Below, one piece after another: positions 53,289 to 62,816 of a stretch of DNA of 64,000 nucleotides. The stretch is taken from positions 104,195 to 168,194 of the forward strand of contig DASZEN010000058.1 in the NCBI GenBank assembly GCA_035940775.1. The letters are read 5' to 3'. Position 1 is the stretch's first letter. Each line of letters starts with the position of its first letter. The notes under the pieces are model-generated. The model was not told the DNA's origin. It saw nothing but the letters and a program-made list of their open reading frames with translations, and did no database searches. The translations under genes were made by a program, and so were the position numbers. The DNA comes from DASQYE01 sp035940775. GTDB lineage: Bacteria > Acidobacteriota > Blastocatellia > Pyrinomonadales > Pyrinomonadaceae.

Positions 53289-54494
53289 ATGAGAGAGAGG
53301 CTGCTTCAATTGATCGTCTGCCCGCTGTGCGGCGGCGGCCCTCTCGCCTGCGAAATCTTCGAGAGAACAACCGGCAACGAGACCGCCACAGGGTTTCTCT
53401 CCTGTAGATGCGGCGCGGCCTATCCGGTCATAGGCGGGATTCCGCGCCTGTTGCCGCCCGCGCTTCAGACCATGCTGTGGGAGATGCACCCGGAGTTCTT
53501 TCAAATGCACGGCGAGCGATTGCCCGCGCAGTTGATGCCGAAGGGGCCAGCGGAGGCGCGAGGCGGCTTCAAAAAAGAGGAAGATCGCGCCCTGCGCGCG
53601 CAGCACGATACGGCGCGCAGCTTCGGCTACGAGTGGCAGGCGTTTTCCGAGATGCTGCCGGATTACGAGTCGAATTTCCGCTGGTACTTCGAGCGCTTTG
53701 AGGCCGAGTCGTTCGAGGGCGCTCTCGTGCTCGATGCCGGTTGCGGGACGGGACGCCATACTTTCCACATGGCGCGCGCCGGAGCGAGCGAGGTCGTCGC
53801 CATGGACTTTAGCCAGGCGATAGAGGTTGCGGCCTACAATAATCGCGCCAATCCGAATACGCATTTCGTTCAGGCGGACATTTATCACCCGCCTTTCCCG
53901 CCCCGCTCCTTCGACCTCGTCTATAGCCTGGGCGTCCTTCATCACCTGCCAGACCCCGAGAAAGGTTTTCGCACGCTGCTTCCGCTCGTGCGCGAGGGCG
54001 GCTTTCTGAATATTTACCTCTACTGGAATCTCGAAGGCGAACCGGCATGGCGGCGGGCGGCGCTCAGGGTCATCACAGAGGCGCGCCGCGTGACGACCCG
54101 AATGCCGCACGCGCTGCTCAAAAAGCTGTCTTGGGTCATCGCCGCTGGCTTCCAGGTCGCCTTCGTCATACCCGCGCGCAACCTCGACCGCTTTCCGGCG
54201 ACGCGCCCGTTGGCCGAGCGCGTGCCGCTCGGTCATTACCGTAAATACTCTTTCCGGGTGCTCTACACGGATCAGTTCGACCGCTTCTCGGCGCCGATTG
54301 AGAATCGTTACAGCCGCGCCGAGGTCGCCGAGTGGTTCGAGCGCGCCGGACTCACAGATGTCGTCATCCTCGGCGGCGCTGGCTGGCGCGCTTCGGGTCG
54401 CCGCCACGGCGCGCGTCTCGAAGCAATCGAGGAAGTGGAAACAGCAGTAGCAGCAGAGCCACTGACCGCCGCCACCACCACACAGACCGAATGA
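53289..54494 (+). CDS. SAM-dependent methyltransferase with N-terminal zinc ribbon
   Basis: A 401-residue protein. CPLCGGG…SCRCGAAYPVIGGIP (~11-50) forms the Trm112-like ribbon. The SAM motif is LVLDAGCGTGRHTFHMA (~151-167), followed by GVLHHLPDPEKGF. The start ATG 53289 lies 19 bp after the polymerase stop and fits the beginning of the ribbon. It overlaps the thioesterase start (ATGA). Confidence 0.87.
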   Translation: MRERLLQLIVCPLCGGGPLACEIFERTTGNETATGFLSCRCGAAYPVIGGIPRLLPPALQTMLWEMHPEFFQMHGERLPAQLMPKGPAEARGGFKKEEDRALRAQHDTARSFGYEWQAFSEMLPDYESNFRWYFERFEAESFEGALVLDAGCGTGRHTFHMARAGASEVVAMDFSQAIEVAAYNNRANPNTHFVQADIYHPPFPPRSFDLVYSLGVLHHLPDPEKGFRTLLPLVREGGFLNIYLYWNLEGEPAWRRAALRVITEARRVTTRMPHALLKKLSWVIAAGFQVAFVIPARNLDRFPATRPLAERVPLGHYRKYSFRVLYTDQFDRFSAPIENRYSRAEVAEWFERAGLTDVVILGGAGWRASGRRHGARLEAIEEVETAVAAEPLTAATTTQTE

Positions 54495-54922
54495 CTGTAA
54501 ATCCACTGGACATGATGCGTAATCGCTCCGACCAGACGGTGCTCAAGACGCTCGGCATAGAGATTGACGAGGCTGCGCCCGAACTCGTCCGTCTCTCGAT
54601 GCAGGTTGACGAGCGGCATCACCAGTACACGGGCCTGTTGCACGGCGGCGTCTCTGTAGTGCTGGCGGAGACGGCCGCCTCCATCGGCGCGGCGCTCAAC
54701 ACAGACCTCGCCCGCTACACTCCGGTCGGCGTCGAGATCAACGCTAATCACCTGCGCTCGGTAACGAGCGGTAAGGTGACGGCCGAAGCGCGGCCCGTCT
54801 ACAAGGGCAGGCAGATGACCGTCTGGGCCATAGAGGTACGCGACGAGCGCTCGCGCCTCATCTGCGTCTCGCGCTGCACGCTGGCGCTCAAACCGGGCAG
54901 CGCCCTCGCCCCCGAAGCGTGA
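54491..54922 (+). CDS. hotdog-fold thioesterase (PaaI-like)
   Basis: A 143-residue protein. HQYTGLLHGGVSVVLAETAAS (split motif, ~44-64) is the PaaI/YbgC-like hotdog helix with HGG and a catalytic Glu/Asp position. It hydrolyses acyl-CoA thioesters. It is coupled to the methyltransferase before it. Relation to glycan synthesis is unclear; an acyl-CoA synthetase lies 0.8 kb downstream. Confidence 0.85.
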   Translation: MTVNPLDMMRNRSDQTVLKTLGIEIDEAAPELVRLSMQVDERHHQYTGLLHGGVSVVLAETAASIGAALNTDLARYTPVGVEINANHLRSVTSGKVTAEARPVYKGRQMTVWAIEVRDERSRLICVSRCTLALKPGSALAPEA

Positions 54923-55017
54923 AGATCGGGCCGCTTTGGTGTATCTTAATAGGAACCAATAGCGCTTCTCCCGCTCTGCTTTTTATTTTTGATCGCTTCA
55001 AACACAGGAGGCCGAAC

Positions 55018-55707
55018 ATGCAGCGTACACTGAATCCTCTGGCGGTGATATGTTTCTCCCTGCTTTGCCTCAGCATGAGCACGCCGTCGCAAACCCACGT
55101 CGCAGAGTGCCCGACGATAACGGTTGAGTGCCCTACCGATCTCAGCGAGCTAGGCGAAACGATTACCGTGACCGCAACCCTCACCGGCGCCGGTTCAAGC
55201 TCAAATCCGACCTATAACTGGAATGTGAGCGCGGGTACAATCGTCGGCGGCCAGGGGACGCCCACAGTCACGGTCAAACTTGATTGCCAGACCATGACTG
55301 CGACGCTCGAAGTCGGGGGCCTTGATCCGAGCTGCCAGAATAGAGCGTCATGCTCCTTGATTATTGAGCGGCCTCCCGTGGCTCGCAAGTTCGATCAGTA
55401 TGGCGATATAGCATTTAAGGATGAGAAAGCGCGGCTCGATAGATTTGCCGCGCAGTTGAAGAACGAGGCCGGTTCCAGTGGCTATATAGTCTTCTACGAT
55501 GGGAGCAGCGCGAACGCGGGCAAAGCCGAGCGTCGCGCAAGCCGCAGTAAGATATACCTAATCAACACGGTCGGGATTGATAACGACCGCATCCTGACGG
55601 TTGACGGCGGCGGCGGGCGTAAGGAACTCGCCCTTGAACTCTGGATTGCGCCGCAGGGGGCCGTCCCGCCGCCTGATAATACGAAAGCTCTTCCGAAGTG
55701 TCCCTGA
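55018..55707 (+). CDS. secreted protein with Ig-like and OmpA-like regions
   Basis: A 229-residue protein with signal peptide (1 to about 28). The first half (PTITVECPTDLSELGETITV) resembles a PKD/Ig-like domain; the second half has an OmpA-like pattern (FYDGSSANAGKAERRASRSK). The ATG 55018 follows CAGGAGG. It may sit at the cell surface or bind peptidoglycan. The gene has its own start region and is not clearly linked to the glycan operon. Confidence 0.7.
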   Translation: MQRTLNPLAVICFSLLCLSMSTPSQTHVAECPTITVECPTDLSELGETITVTATLTGAGSSSNPTYNWNVSAGTIVGGQGTPTVTVKLDCQTMTATLEVGGLDPSCQNRASCSLIIERPPVARKFDQYGDIAFKDEKARLDRFAAQLKNEAGSSGYIVFYDGSSANAGKAERRASRSKIYLINTVGIDNDRILTVDGGGGRKELALELWIAPQGAVPPPDNTKALPKCP

Positions 55708-55753
55708 ATAAGGAGAAGCCTCGCTCGTTTTCGGTAGCGACCGCAGCTACGAG

Positions 55754-57577
55754 ATGACTACTTCAAATAACGGAATATCGCAGACGCCGACGACGCTGCC
55801 GAAGCTCTGTCTGGCCGCCATACGCCAGTATGCTAAGGCGGACGCGCTCAATCATAAGCGCGGCGGCGAGTGGATAAACATCCCGGCTGAGACTTTTATA
55901 GAGCGCGTCAGGGCTGTGGCTGTCGGCCTCGCCTCGCTCGGCGTCAAGGCGGGCGACCGCATCGGGCTGCTGTCCGAGAATCGTCCCGAATGGTCTATCA
56001 CAGACCTCGCCATCCTCAGCCTCGGGGCCGTCAACGTCCCCATCTACACGACCCAAGCCGTCGAGCAGGTGCGCTATATCCTTGAGGATTCCGGCGCGCG
56101 ACTGCTCTTCGTTTCCGGGCGCAAGGTCTTTAAGCATGCGCGCGCCGGGATCGAAAGCGTCGAACAACTCGAACGCATAATCTTCTTCGACGCGGAAGCG
56201 GCCGAGGGGACGGAGCGCGCGATGACGCTCGACGCCCTGGAGAATCGCGGCGCGGAGCGCGACCGCCGCGAGCCGGAAATCTATGACCGCTTCGTAGAAG
56301 GGGTCGGGCCCGAAGACCTGGCGACCATCATCTACACCTCGGGCACGACGGGCGAGCCGAAAGGCGTCATGCTGACGCACGATAACTTCGTCTCGAATGT
56401 TCTGACGATCTCGCGCGAGTTCCCGATCTCGGACACCGACATCTCACTCTCGGTTCTGCCGCTGTCGCACATCTTCGAGCGCACGGTCTTCTACGTCTTC
56501 TGCTGGAACGGCGTGTCGGTCTATTACGCGGCGTCGTTCGATCAGGTCGGCGAGCACCTGCGCGAAGTGCGCCCGACCGTCATGACGGCCGTGCCGCGCC
56601 TCTTCGAGAAGGTCTATCACCGGATCGTCAAGAAGGGGACGAGCGCGGGCGGCTGGAAAAGCAGGGTCTTCACGCGCGCTCTTGCGGTGGGCCAACGCTA
56701 CGCCGAGGTGAAGGACAGGAATGAACGCGTGCCGCCGCTCCTGGAGATTCAGCAGGGGATCGCAAACTGGCTCGTCTTCTCAAAGTGGAGGGCGGGCGTC
56801 GGCGGTCGGCTGCGCTATTTCATCTCAGGCGGCGCGCCGCTCTCGCCCGCCCTCTCCTACGCTTTTCTGGCTGCCGACATCCCCATCCTACAGGGCTTCG
56901 GCATGACCGAGACCTGCATCGTATCGGCCAATCGTACCGAAGATAACCGCGTCGGGTCGGTCGGCCTGCCCTTCCCCGGCATTGACGTACGACTGGCCGC
57001 CGACGGAGAAATCCTGGTGCGCGGGCCCAACGTGATGCGCGGCTACTATAACCACCCGGAATCGACCCGATCCGCCATGACGGACGGATGGTTCGCGACC
57101 GGCGACGTGGGCCGCATGGACGAGCGCGGCCACCTTTATATTACAGACCGCAAGAAAGACCTGTTCAAACTGTCGAACGGTAAGTATGTCGCGCCGCAAC
57201 TGATCGAGAGCCTCGTCAAGCAGAGCGAGTTCGTCAATCAGGTGGTGGTCGTCGGCGCAGGCCGCAAGCAGCCGGTCGCACTTGTAGTTCCGGATTGGGA
57301 ATCCCTGGCGAGCGCGATGGGCGCAAACTCTGCGCCGAACGCCGAACGCCGCGCGGAGCTGAGCCGCGAACCGGCGGCCATAAAGATCGTCCAGAGGGAT
57401 GTCGCCGCGCTGACGGCCTCGCTGGCCGATTATGAGCGCGTGCGCCGCGTCGCGCTCCTGCCCGAAGAGTTTTCCATAGACGGCGGAGAGATGACCCCGA
57501 CCCTTAAGGTCAAACGCCGCGTCATAGATGAGAAATATGGCGCACTGATAGACGCGCTCTATGGTGTGACGGAGTAA
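55754..57577 (+). CDS. long-chain acyl-CoA synthetase (AMP-forming)
   Basis: A 607-residue ANL-superfamily enzyme. The P-loop is TIIYTSGTTGEPKGVMLTH (~192-210). YFISGGAPLS, GFGMTET and the hinge-region TGDVGRMDERGHLYITDRKKD (split, ~454-474) are in place. It activates fatty acids with ATP and CoA. It could supply acyl groups for lipid or lipopolysaccharide synthesis. It is close to FadD15-type enzymes. Confidence 0.93.
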   Translation: MTTSNNGISQTPTTLPKLCLAAIRQYAKADALNHKRGGEWINIPAETFIERVRAVAVGLASLGVKAGDRIGLLSENRPEWSITDLAILSLGAVNVPIYTTQAVEQVRYILEDSGARLLFVSGRKVFKHARAGIESVEQLERIIFFDAEAAEGTERAMTLDALENRGAERDRREPEIYDRFVEGVGPEDLATIIYTSGTTGEPKGVMLTHDNFVSNVLTISREFPISDTDISLSVLPLSHIFERTVFYVFCWNGVSVYYAASFDQVGEHLREVRPTVMTAVPRLFEKVYHRIVKKGTSAGGWKSRVFTRALAVGQRYAEVKDRNERVPPLLEIQQGIANWLVFSKWRAGVGGRLRYFISGGAPLSPALSYAFLAADIPILQGFGMTETCIVSANRTEDNRVGSVGLPFPGIDVRLAADGEILVRGPNVMRGYYNHPESTRSAMTDGWFATGDVGRMDERGHLYITDRKKDLFKLSNGKYVAPQLIESLVKQSEFVNQVVVVGAGRKQPVALVVPDWESLASAMGANSAPNAERRAELSREPAAIKIVQRDVAALTASLADYERVRRVALLPEEFSIDGGEMTPTLKVKRRVIDEKYGALIDALYGVTE

Positions 57578-57688
57578 GCTTTGTGAGCGCTGAGGATCGG
57601 ATGAAACAGTTCAAGGTAGACGCGCATTGAGTGAGAGGACGCTTGGGCGCGCGCGCGTGGTGTCGGGGCAAAAGCCTATCATGCCGTT

Positions 57689-57709
57689 GACCGTTCGGGA
57701 CGAGCGGTC
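57689..57709. terminator. weak hairpin between convergent genes
   Basis: An 8-bp stem (57689-57696 / 57702-57709, one G-U pair) with a 5-nt loop, between the acyl-CoA synthetase and the convergent zinc-finger gene. It is a modest candidate for a terminator. Confidence 0.35.
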
Positions 57710-57719
57710 GGTTTCGGTC

Positions 57720-58040
57720 TCAGGCGTCCGTGAGGGTGAGCGGCACTTTATCGTAAGCCGTCTCGGCGTAGACTTCCATGCCGTGCAGTTTTCTACCGAG
57801 GAGCGCCTCGGCCAGATAGCGCAGGTTCAAGGGCATCTCCGCCACGGGGCATTCTTCCTCTGCGAGGCGGTGTTCCATCAATAGTTGAAGCTCGGCGCCG
57901 CAGAACTCGCAGGCGTCCAGGTGCAGGGAGACCCAGGTGCACTGCTCCGCAGAGAGACCGTTCGTACGGTAACAGAGCAACATCTCCGAAGAAGGGCAGC
58001 TCGTTTGTTTACGAAATAAGCTCACAAATGAAGGACTCAT
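57720..58040 (-). CDS. small zinc-finger protein (anti-sigma-like)
   Basis: A 106-residue protein. HLDACEFCGAE (~40-50) has the HxxxCxxC pattern of the zf-HC2 zinc-binding anti-sigma domain. No membrane helix is obvious, so it would be cytosolic. The ATG at 58040 follows GAGGGG. It is divergent from the sigma-like gene at 58729, a typical position for a regulator pair. Function is inferred. Confidence 0.6.
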   Translation of the reverse strand: MSPSFVSLFRKQTSCPSSEMLLCYRTNGLSAEQCTWVSLHLDACEFCGAELQLLMEHRLAEEECPVAEMPLNLRYLAEALLGRKLHGMEVYAETAYDKVPLTLTDA

Positions 58041-58728
58041 GGAAATTTTCCCCTCTTATGTACGCAGACCTCTCAAGGCTACCGTCGCCAAAAACCCTGG
58101 CTCGCTGCTTGTAAGCGCCACGTGAAAACAGGTCGCGAGGCTAAGAGGCAAGAGAATTATCGCGAGCCGAAATAGCAAAAACCGAACGGGCGCTTCGCCT
58201 GATCTACGGAAATAAAGCTTTAATCCCTCCCTATTTCCATAAGTTTGCCGCACGCGCGACCCCCTTTTTTATGAGGTTTTCTAAATTTTCGAGATTCGTG
58301 TAAAAAGATGTTGCTCGTTTGCGGTTTTGCTGATAACATCTTTTCGGTCAGTCAAGGAGCCCGCGCTCCTACTGAAAACCCCCTTCAAGGATGATCGCGC
58401 CATTCCCCTTTGCGTTCATCTGGCGCGGACACTCCGACAACGTTGACAACACGAGGGCCTGCGGGTAGCAGAGGTGATCTCAACTGGTGAGAAGTAATCA
58501 GGCAATTGCTACCAAAGCATCGTGACCGACTCTCCTACGAATGACCGCCACGACCCGCCCATTCTCTTTACATAGGACAAAGGTATATTGATCGACAGAG
58601 ACGCGCGCCCGCGACGCTTACAGTCACCGGTGGCGTATCGGAATCGGGTCGAATAGTCCCCGTCGGATTTTCGCCAACATACCAAAGCCGTGAAACCTAC
58701 TCGTGAAAACCCCCTGAAAGGCTCCTCG
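58041..58728. other. long divergent region with hairpins and a candidate leader peptide
   Basis: About 690 bp between the zinc-finger and sigma-like genes. It has an inverted repeat (58303-58312 / 58335-58344, 10-bp arms), a 6-bp-stem hairpin (58355-58370) and, right after it, a 25-codon ORF from ATG 58391 to a TAG at 58466-58468, preceded by CAAGG. No protein gene of normal size is seen. Confidence 0.55.
58303..58344. repeat. 10-bp inverted repeat with 22-nt spacer
   Basis: AAAAGATGTT (58303-58312) and AACATCTTTT (58335-58344). It lies in an AT-rich part of the divergent region and could be an operator or a terminator-like stem. Confidence 0.45.
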
Positions 58729-59880
58729 ATGAGCGTGACCAAGGAACACGCGCGCGCGTCGCGCCCACAGTTTGAACGCCAGTCGCGTGCCGGGCACTGG
58801 ACGGAAAGTCTGCGCTCGTCGGATGTCAATCGCCTCTGGGCCGAGCTGCACCGCATCGTGAGTCATCATCCGCTGGTGCGCGCCTCGCGCAACGCCGGAC
58901 TGTTGGTCGAAGAGGGCTCACAGAACACCTACACGGATTTGACGCAGGAATTATTCGTACAGCTTCTCAGCAAAGCGCGCTTCCAGCACTATCTCGATAC
59001 GGAGATGAGCGACGCGGAGATCGAATGCGAGATCGGCCAGATCGAGCTGACGAACCTCCTGACGGCCGAGCTGCGCAAGCGGCACCCGGAATCCTACCGA
59101 CTGGCCCGCCGTATCTCGACCTTGATTCAATCGAGCGCGAATTTCCGCCGCTTCGATTCCTCGGGCCTGGATGACGAGCCGCATCGTCGTCTGGCGGAGC
59201 GCGTTTACGGTCTCAGCGAATGGCCCAACGGAAAGCCACGGCGCGAGCAGCACGACCTTGAGCAACGCGCTCAACTGATACCCGTGCGCCAGCGTGACAC
59301 GCGTATGGTCGGCTGCACGGGCGATTCACAGGTCGTCATCAGCAATCTCGATCTTGAAGATTTGATTATCTCGGTTCTGGATGCGGCGGACGCGCCCGTG
59401 GACGTGCGAACGCTCCGCAGTCTGGTGATGTCGCGCCTGCCGGTGATGGACATATACCTGGTTCCGCTCGGCGGAGACGACTCCGAAGATGGCGGGAACC
59501 AGTTCGAGCCGGTCGACGGGTGCGAGAATCCCGAAGAGGGGCTCTTGCGCCGCGAGTCGGAGCGCGAGGCCGCTGGCTTCGTCGATCAGTTTTTACGGAA
59601 TCTGCACGGGACTGTGCGCGGCAAGCTCAAGCAATACAATCGCATGCTCGGCGTCTTGTGGCATTGCTACCTGAGCCCGGATCACTCTACGCAACTGGAA
59701 GTCGCAGCCGCCCTCGGCGTCTCGGATTCGCTCGTCTCGGATTATCGCCGCCGTATCGAACAGGAATTGCGCGCCCTCTCCTTCAACGAGATAGAGGAAG
59801 CGCGCCGCTTCGAGATGGCGCTGCGCGAAAGAGTACGCGCCCTGGTGCTGGTCGGTGATGAGGAGGGCGTGACCGTCTAG
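58729..59880 (+). CDS. sigma-70-like or sigma-related DNA-binding regulator
   Basis: A 383-residue protein. Near the C-terminus, EVAAALGVSDSLVSDYRRRI (~325-344) is a helix-turn-helix like sigma region 4, and the N-terminal part (YTDLTQELFVQLLSKARF) resembles region 2. The middle is acidic and not similar to known sigma linkers. ATG 58729 (AAAGG upstream) is preferred over a GTG 39 bp earlier. It stands before a second polymer gene set and may control it. The family is not certain. Confidence 0.6.
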   Translation: MSVTKEHARASRPQFERQSRAGHWTESLRSSDVNRLWAELHRIVSHHPLVRASRNAGLLVEEGSQNTYTDLTQELFVQLLSKARFQHYLDTEMSDAEIECEIGQIELTNLLTAELRKRHPESYRLARRISTLIQSSANFRRFDSSGLDDEPHRRLAERVYGLSEWPNGKPRREQHDLEQRAQLIPVRQRDTRMVGCTGDSQVVISNLDLEDLIISVLDAADAPVDVRTLRSLVMSRLPVMDIYLVPLGGDDSEDGGNQFEPVDGCENPEEGLLRRESEREAAGFVDQFLRNLHGTVRGKLKQYNRMLGVLWHCYLSPDHSTQLEVAAALGVSDSLVSDYRRRIEQELRALSFNEIEEARRFEMALRERVRALVLVGDEEGVTV

Positions 59881-59994
59881 GGCACGCTCCGATTGCCTGG
59901 AAGACCGCGCGGGCGTTACACTCGAACATCTCAACCGGCGCGGTCGCCGCCCGCAATCAGTTGGGTCGGCCCGCGCCCGTCTTATTTCGCCGCC

Positions 59995-61581
59995 ATGCCG
60001 GAAACGCCCGAAGAGATGGGACACAACAGTATTTATCCCGGCGATTACGAACCCGTAACGCGCTCGCGACGGGCGCGATTGTGGGAGAGCGACCCGGCAG
60101 TAGTTGCAGAGGACGGGGCGTGGAGTGTGCCGCCCCGCGTCGGCCCATCAGTGGAAGAGGCCGAGGTGGAAGAGGCGGCAGAGATTTCTGTTGCGCCGAA
60201 GGGAGCGCGCACGGCGAGGGCTGAGCCCTCGATTCTCAAGCGCGGTCACGCCCTCAGCTACGTGGGCCTGTTCCTCTACACGGTGGCCGTCTTTTTCCGT
60301 CCTTACGAATTTTCGCCCTCGCTCGCCTGGATGATTAACATCTCATTCTGGTTCGCCATCTTCACCCTGCTCGTTTACGTTCCCACACAACTCTCACTGG
60401 ACGGCAAGCTCACCGTCCGACCCAAAGAGGTCAACCTCGTACTGCTGTTGTGCCTGGCGGCGCTGCTTTCGATTCCGCTGGCGCTCAGCCCCGGCCAAGC
60501 TTTGGCCTACTTCACCAGCATCTTCGTTAAAATCGTCATCATGTTCATAGTGATGGTGAACGTGGTGCGGACTGAGCGACGCCTGAAGGGCCTCTTTTTT
60601 CTGACGATAGCCGCCGGGTGCTTATCGAGCGTGACCGCCGTTCAAGACTACAGGAGCGGGAATTTCACTGTCGAAGGCTATCGCGTGATGGGGAAGATAG
60701 GGGTCTACGGCCTGTTCGGCAATCCGGACGACATGGCGCTCCACCTCATCACGATGCTACCCATCGTCGTCGCGCTGCTCCTGGGCTCGCGCAGCTATAT
60801 AAACAAGCTGGTGCTCGGCAGCATCACGCTTTTAATGCTCGCGGGCACGATCTTCTCCTTCTCGCGCGGCTGCTTTCTGGGGCTGCTCGCGCTGACGGCC
60901 GTCATGGCCTGGAAGCTCGGTCGCCGCAACAAGCCAGCCGTGCTCGTAATGCTGTTTTTGGCCGTCATGTTTTTCCTGGCCCTTGCTCCGGGCCACTTCG
61001 CCACGCGCATTCTCTCCATCTTCGATCATAGCCTCGATCCCGTAGGCTCGGCCAGCGCGCGCCAGAACATATTGCTCAGGTCGATCTGGGTGGCGCTGCG
61101 TCATCCGCTGCTGGGCGTCGGGATGGGCTGCTTTCCCATCGCTTCGATACGCAACCTGGGGACGCACAACGCCTATACGCAGGTGGCGGCTGAATTGGGA
61201 CTCCCGGCGCTCGCCGTCTACGTCGGGTTCATGGTCTATCCGATCAAGCGGCTCTACCGTATCGAGCGCGAGACGTTTGACGCGCGCCGCTCCTCGCGCT
61301 TCTATTATCTGGCGGTCGGTTTGCAGGCCAGCCTCGTAGCCTATATGGTCGCCAGCACCTTCTACACCGTGGCCTTTAACTGGAACGTCTACTATCTGGT
61401 CGCCTATGCGGTCTGCCTGCGCCGCATGTATGAGTCGTCGTCGGCGACGGCGGCGGCGACGAGCGCGACCGTGAAAGGGACGGCGGCGGCACGCGCCGTC
61501 GACGATGACGGGAGGACTGTTCGGGAGAGCCGTCGGACTCTCGCCGGTTTCGACGCTCCGGATGAGAAGCGGCTGACATGA
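59995..61581 (+). CDS. O-antigen ligase/polymerase family membrane protein
   Basis: A protein of about 528 residues. An acidic, poorly ordered N-terminal stretch (~1-70) precedes about ten membrane segments. RQNILLRSIWVALRHPLLGVG (split, ~360-380) and NLGTHNAYTQVAAELG match the Wzy_C region. It is the second such protein in the window. The start at ATG 59995 is uncertain; 60016 is possible. Stop overlaps the GT2 start (ATGA). Confidence 0.82.
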   Translation: MPETPEEMGHNSIYPGDYEPVTRSRRARLWESDPAVVAEDGAWSVPPRVGPSVEEAEVEEAAEISVAPKGARTARAEPSILKRGHALSYVGLFLYTVAVFFRPYEFSPSLAWMINISFWFAIFTLLVYVPTQLSLDGKLTVRPKEVNLVLLLCLAALLSIPLALSPGQALAYFTSIFVKIVIMFIVMVNVVRTERRLKGLFFLTIAAGCLSSVTAVQDYRSGNFTVEGYRVMGKIGVYGLFGNPDDMALHLITMLPIVVALLLGSRSYINKLVLGSITLLMLAGTIFSFSRGCFLGLLALTAVMAWKLGRRNKPAVLVMLFLAVMFFLALAPGHFATRILSIFDHSLDPVGSASARQNILLRSIWVALRHPLLGVGMGCFPIASIRNLGTHNAYTQVAAELGLPALAVYVGFMVYPIKRLYRIERETFDARRSSRFYYLAVGLQASLVAYMVASTFYTVAFNWNVYYLVAYAVCLRRMYESSSATAAATSATVKGTAAARAVDDDGRTVRESRRTLAGFDAPDEKRLT

Positions 61582-62816
61582 GCTTAAGGATGATGGCAGA
61601 GGTGGTTTTCTGGTTGAGCGCGGCGGCGTTCTTCTATACCTATGCTGGCTATCCGCTCCTCCTGCTCGTGGTCGCCAGCCTGCGCCCGCGCGCTGTCCGT
61701 CGCGGCGCTCGGGTGCCGTCGGTCAGCGTAATCATCACGGCCTATAACGAGGAGCGCGACCTCGGAGCGAAACTCGAAAACACGCTGGCGCTCGATTACC
61801 CGAAAGAAAAACTGGAGGTGATCGTCGCTTCCGATTGCTCTACGGATCGTACGGACGAGATCGTACGAGGGTTCGCCGCGCGCGGCGTGCGTCTTTATCG
61901 CCAGTCGGAGCGACAGGGCAAGACGGCGGCGCAGAATGGGGCGGTCGCTGTGGCTCGGGGCGAGATCATACTCTTTTCCGACGCCACTACGCTCTACCGA
62001 CCGGACGTGCTGCGGGTCATGATGCCGAGCTTCGCAGACCCTACGGTGGGCTGCGTGGCGGGCCGCCTCATCTACGTCGATCCGGCGGCGTCGAGCGTCG
62101 GTCGCGGCGCGCGCTCATACTGGGGCTACGAAACATTTCTGAAGAGACACGAGAGCCGCGCCTGTTCGCTGATAGGCGCTTCGGGGTGCTTGTACGCCGT
62201 CAGGCGCGCGGCCTACGTGCCGCTTTATAACGAAGCGTGCAGCGATTTTCTGATCGCCACGGTGATGGTCGAGCAGGGTTTGCGCGCCGTCTACGAGCCG
62301 GACGCCGTGTGCACGGAAGAGACGAACAGGCGTCCCGGTAAAGAGCTGCGTATGCGCGTGCGCGTCATCACGCAGACCTTCACAGACCTGTGGCGTCACC
62401 GCGCGATGCTCAACCCGCTGCGCAGCGGCTTCTACGCCGTCCAGCTTCTGTCGCATAAAGTCCTGCGTTATCTCGTCCCGCTCTTCCTGCTCGCGATCCT
62501 GCTCGCCTCGGTCGTGCTCGCGCGCCACTCCCCCTTTTATGCTGCGATGCTTGCCGCGCAGGTTCTCTTCTACGGGGCGGCGGCAATTGGGGCTGTGCTT
62601 GAGCGGGCGGGCGCGCGCGTCTCGCTGCTGGCGCTGCCGCATTATTTCGTGCTCGCAAATCTGGCCTCGGCGATCGCCTTTTACCAGTTCGCGCGGGGCG
62701 AGAGGTATGCGCGCTGGGAGCCGATTCGCGAGTCTGCTGCTGCTTCCTCTTCCGCATCAGGAGCCGCTTCGGCCCGGCTCGCGCCAGCGGCGACCACGGA
62801 AGGGAGGGACGGTTGA
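61578..62816 (+). CDS. membrane glycosyltransferase family 2
   Basis: A 412-residue protein. One N-terminal helix (~8-30) precedes a GT-A domain with VSVIITAYNEERDLGAKLEN, SDCSTDRT and LFSDATT (donor site, ~132-138); two or three helices close the C-terminus. A QGKTAAQNGAV loop and the ETNRRPGKELRMRVR segment resemble processive or BcsA-like GT2 enzymes. It could extend the chain at the membrane. It is coupled on both sides. Confidence 0.88.
   Translation: MSLRMMAEVVFWLSAAAFFYTYAGYPLLLLVVASLRPRAVRRGARVPSVSVIITAYNEERDLGAKLENTLALDYPKEKLEVIVASDCSTDRTDEIVRGFAARGVRLYRQSERQGKTAAQNGAVAVARGEIILFSDATTLYRPDVLRVMMPSFADPTVGCVAGRLIYVDPAASSVGRGARSYWGYETFLKRHESRACSLIGASGCLYAVRRAAYVPLYNEACSDFLIATVMVEQGLRAVYEPDAVCTEETNRRPGKELRMRVRVITQTFTDLWRHRAMLNPLRSGFYAVQLLSHKVLRYLVPLFLLAILLASVVLARHSPFYAAMLAAQVLFYGAAAIGAVLERAGARVSLLALPHYFVLANLASAIAFYQFARGERYARWEPIRESAAASSSASGAASARLAPAATTEGRDG

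Noticed and set aside
53211..54506. 431-codon minus-strand frame across the methyltransferase
   Set aside because: Antisense shadow of a gene with SAM motifs; composition is Arg/Ala-rich throughout.
58056..58253. 65-codon minus-strand frame with one hydrophobic stretch, next to the zinc-finger gene
   Set aside because: It starts at GTG without a clear Shine-Dalgarno site at the proper distance, and no family was recognised. It is possible but not supported.
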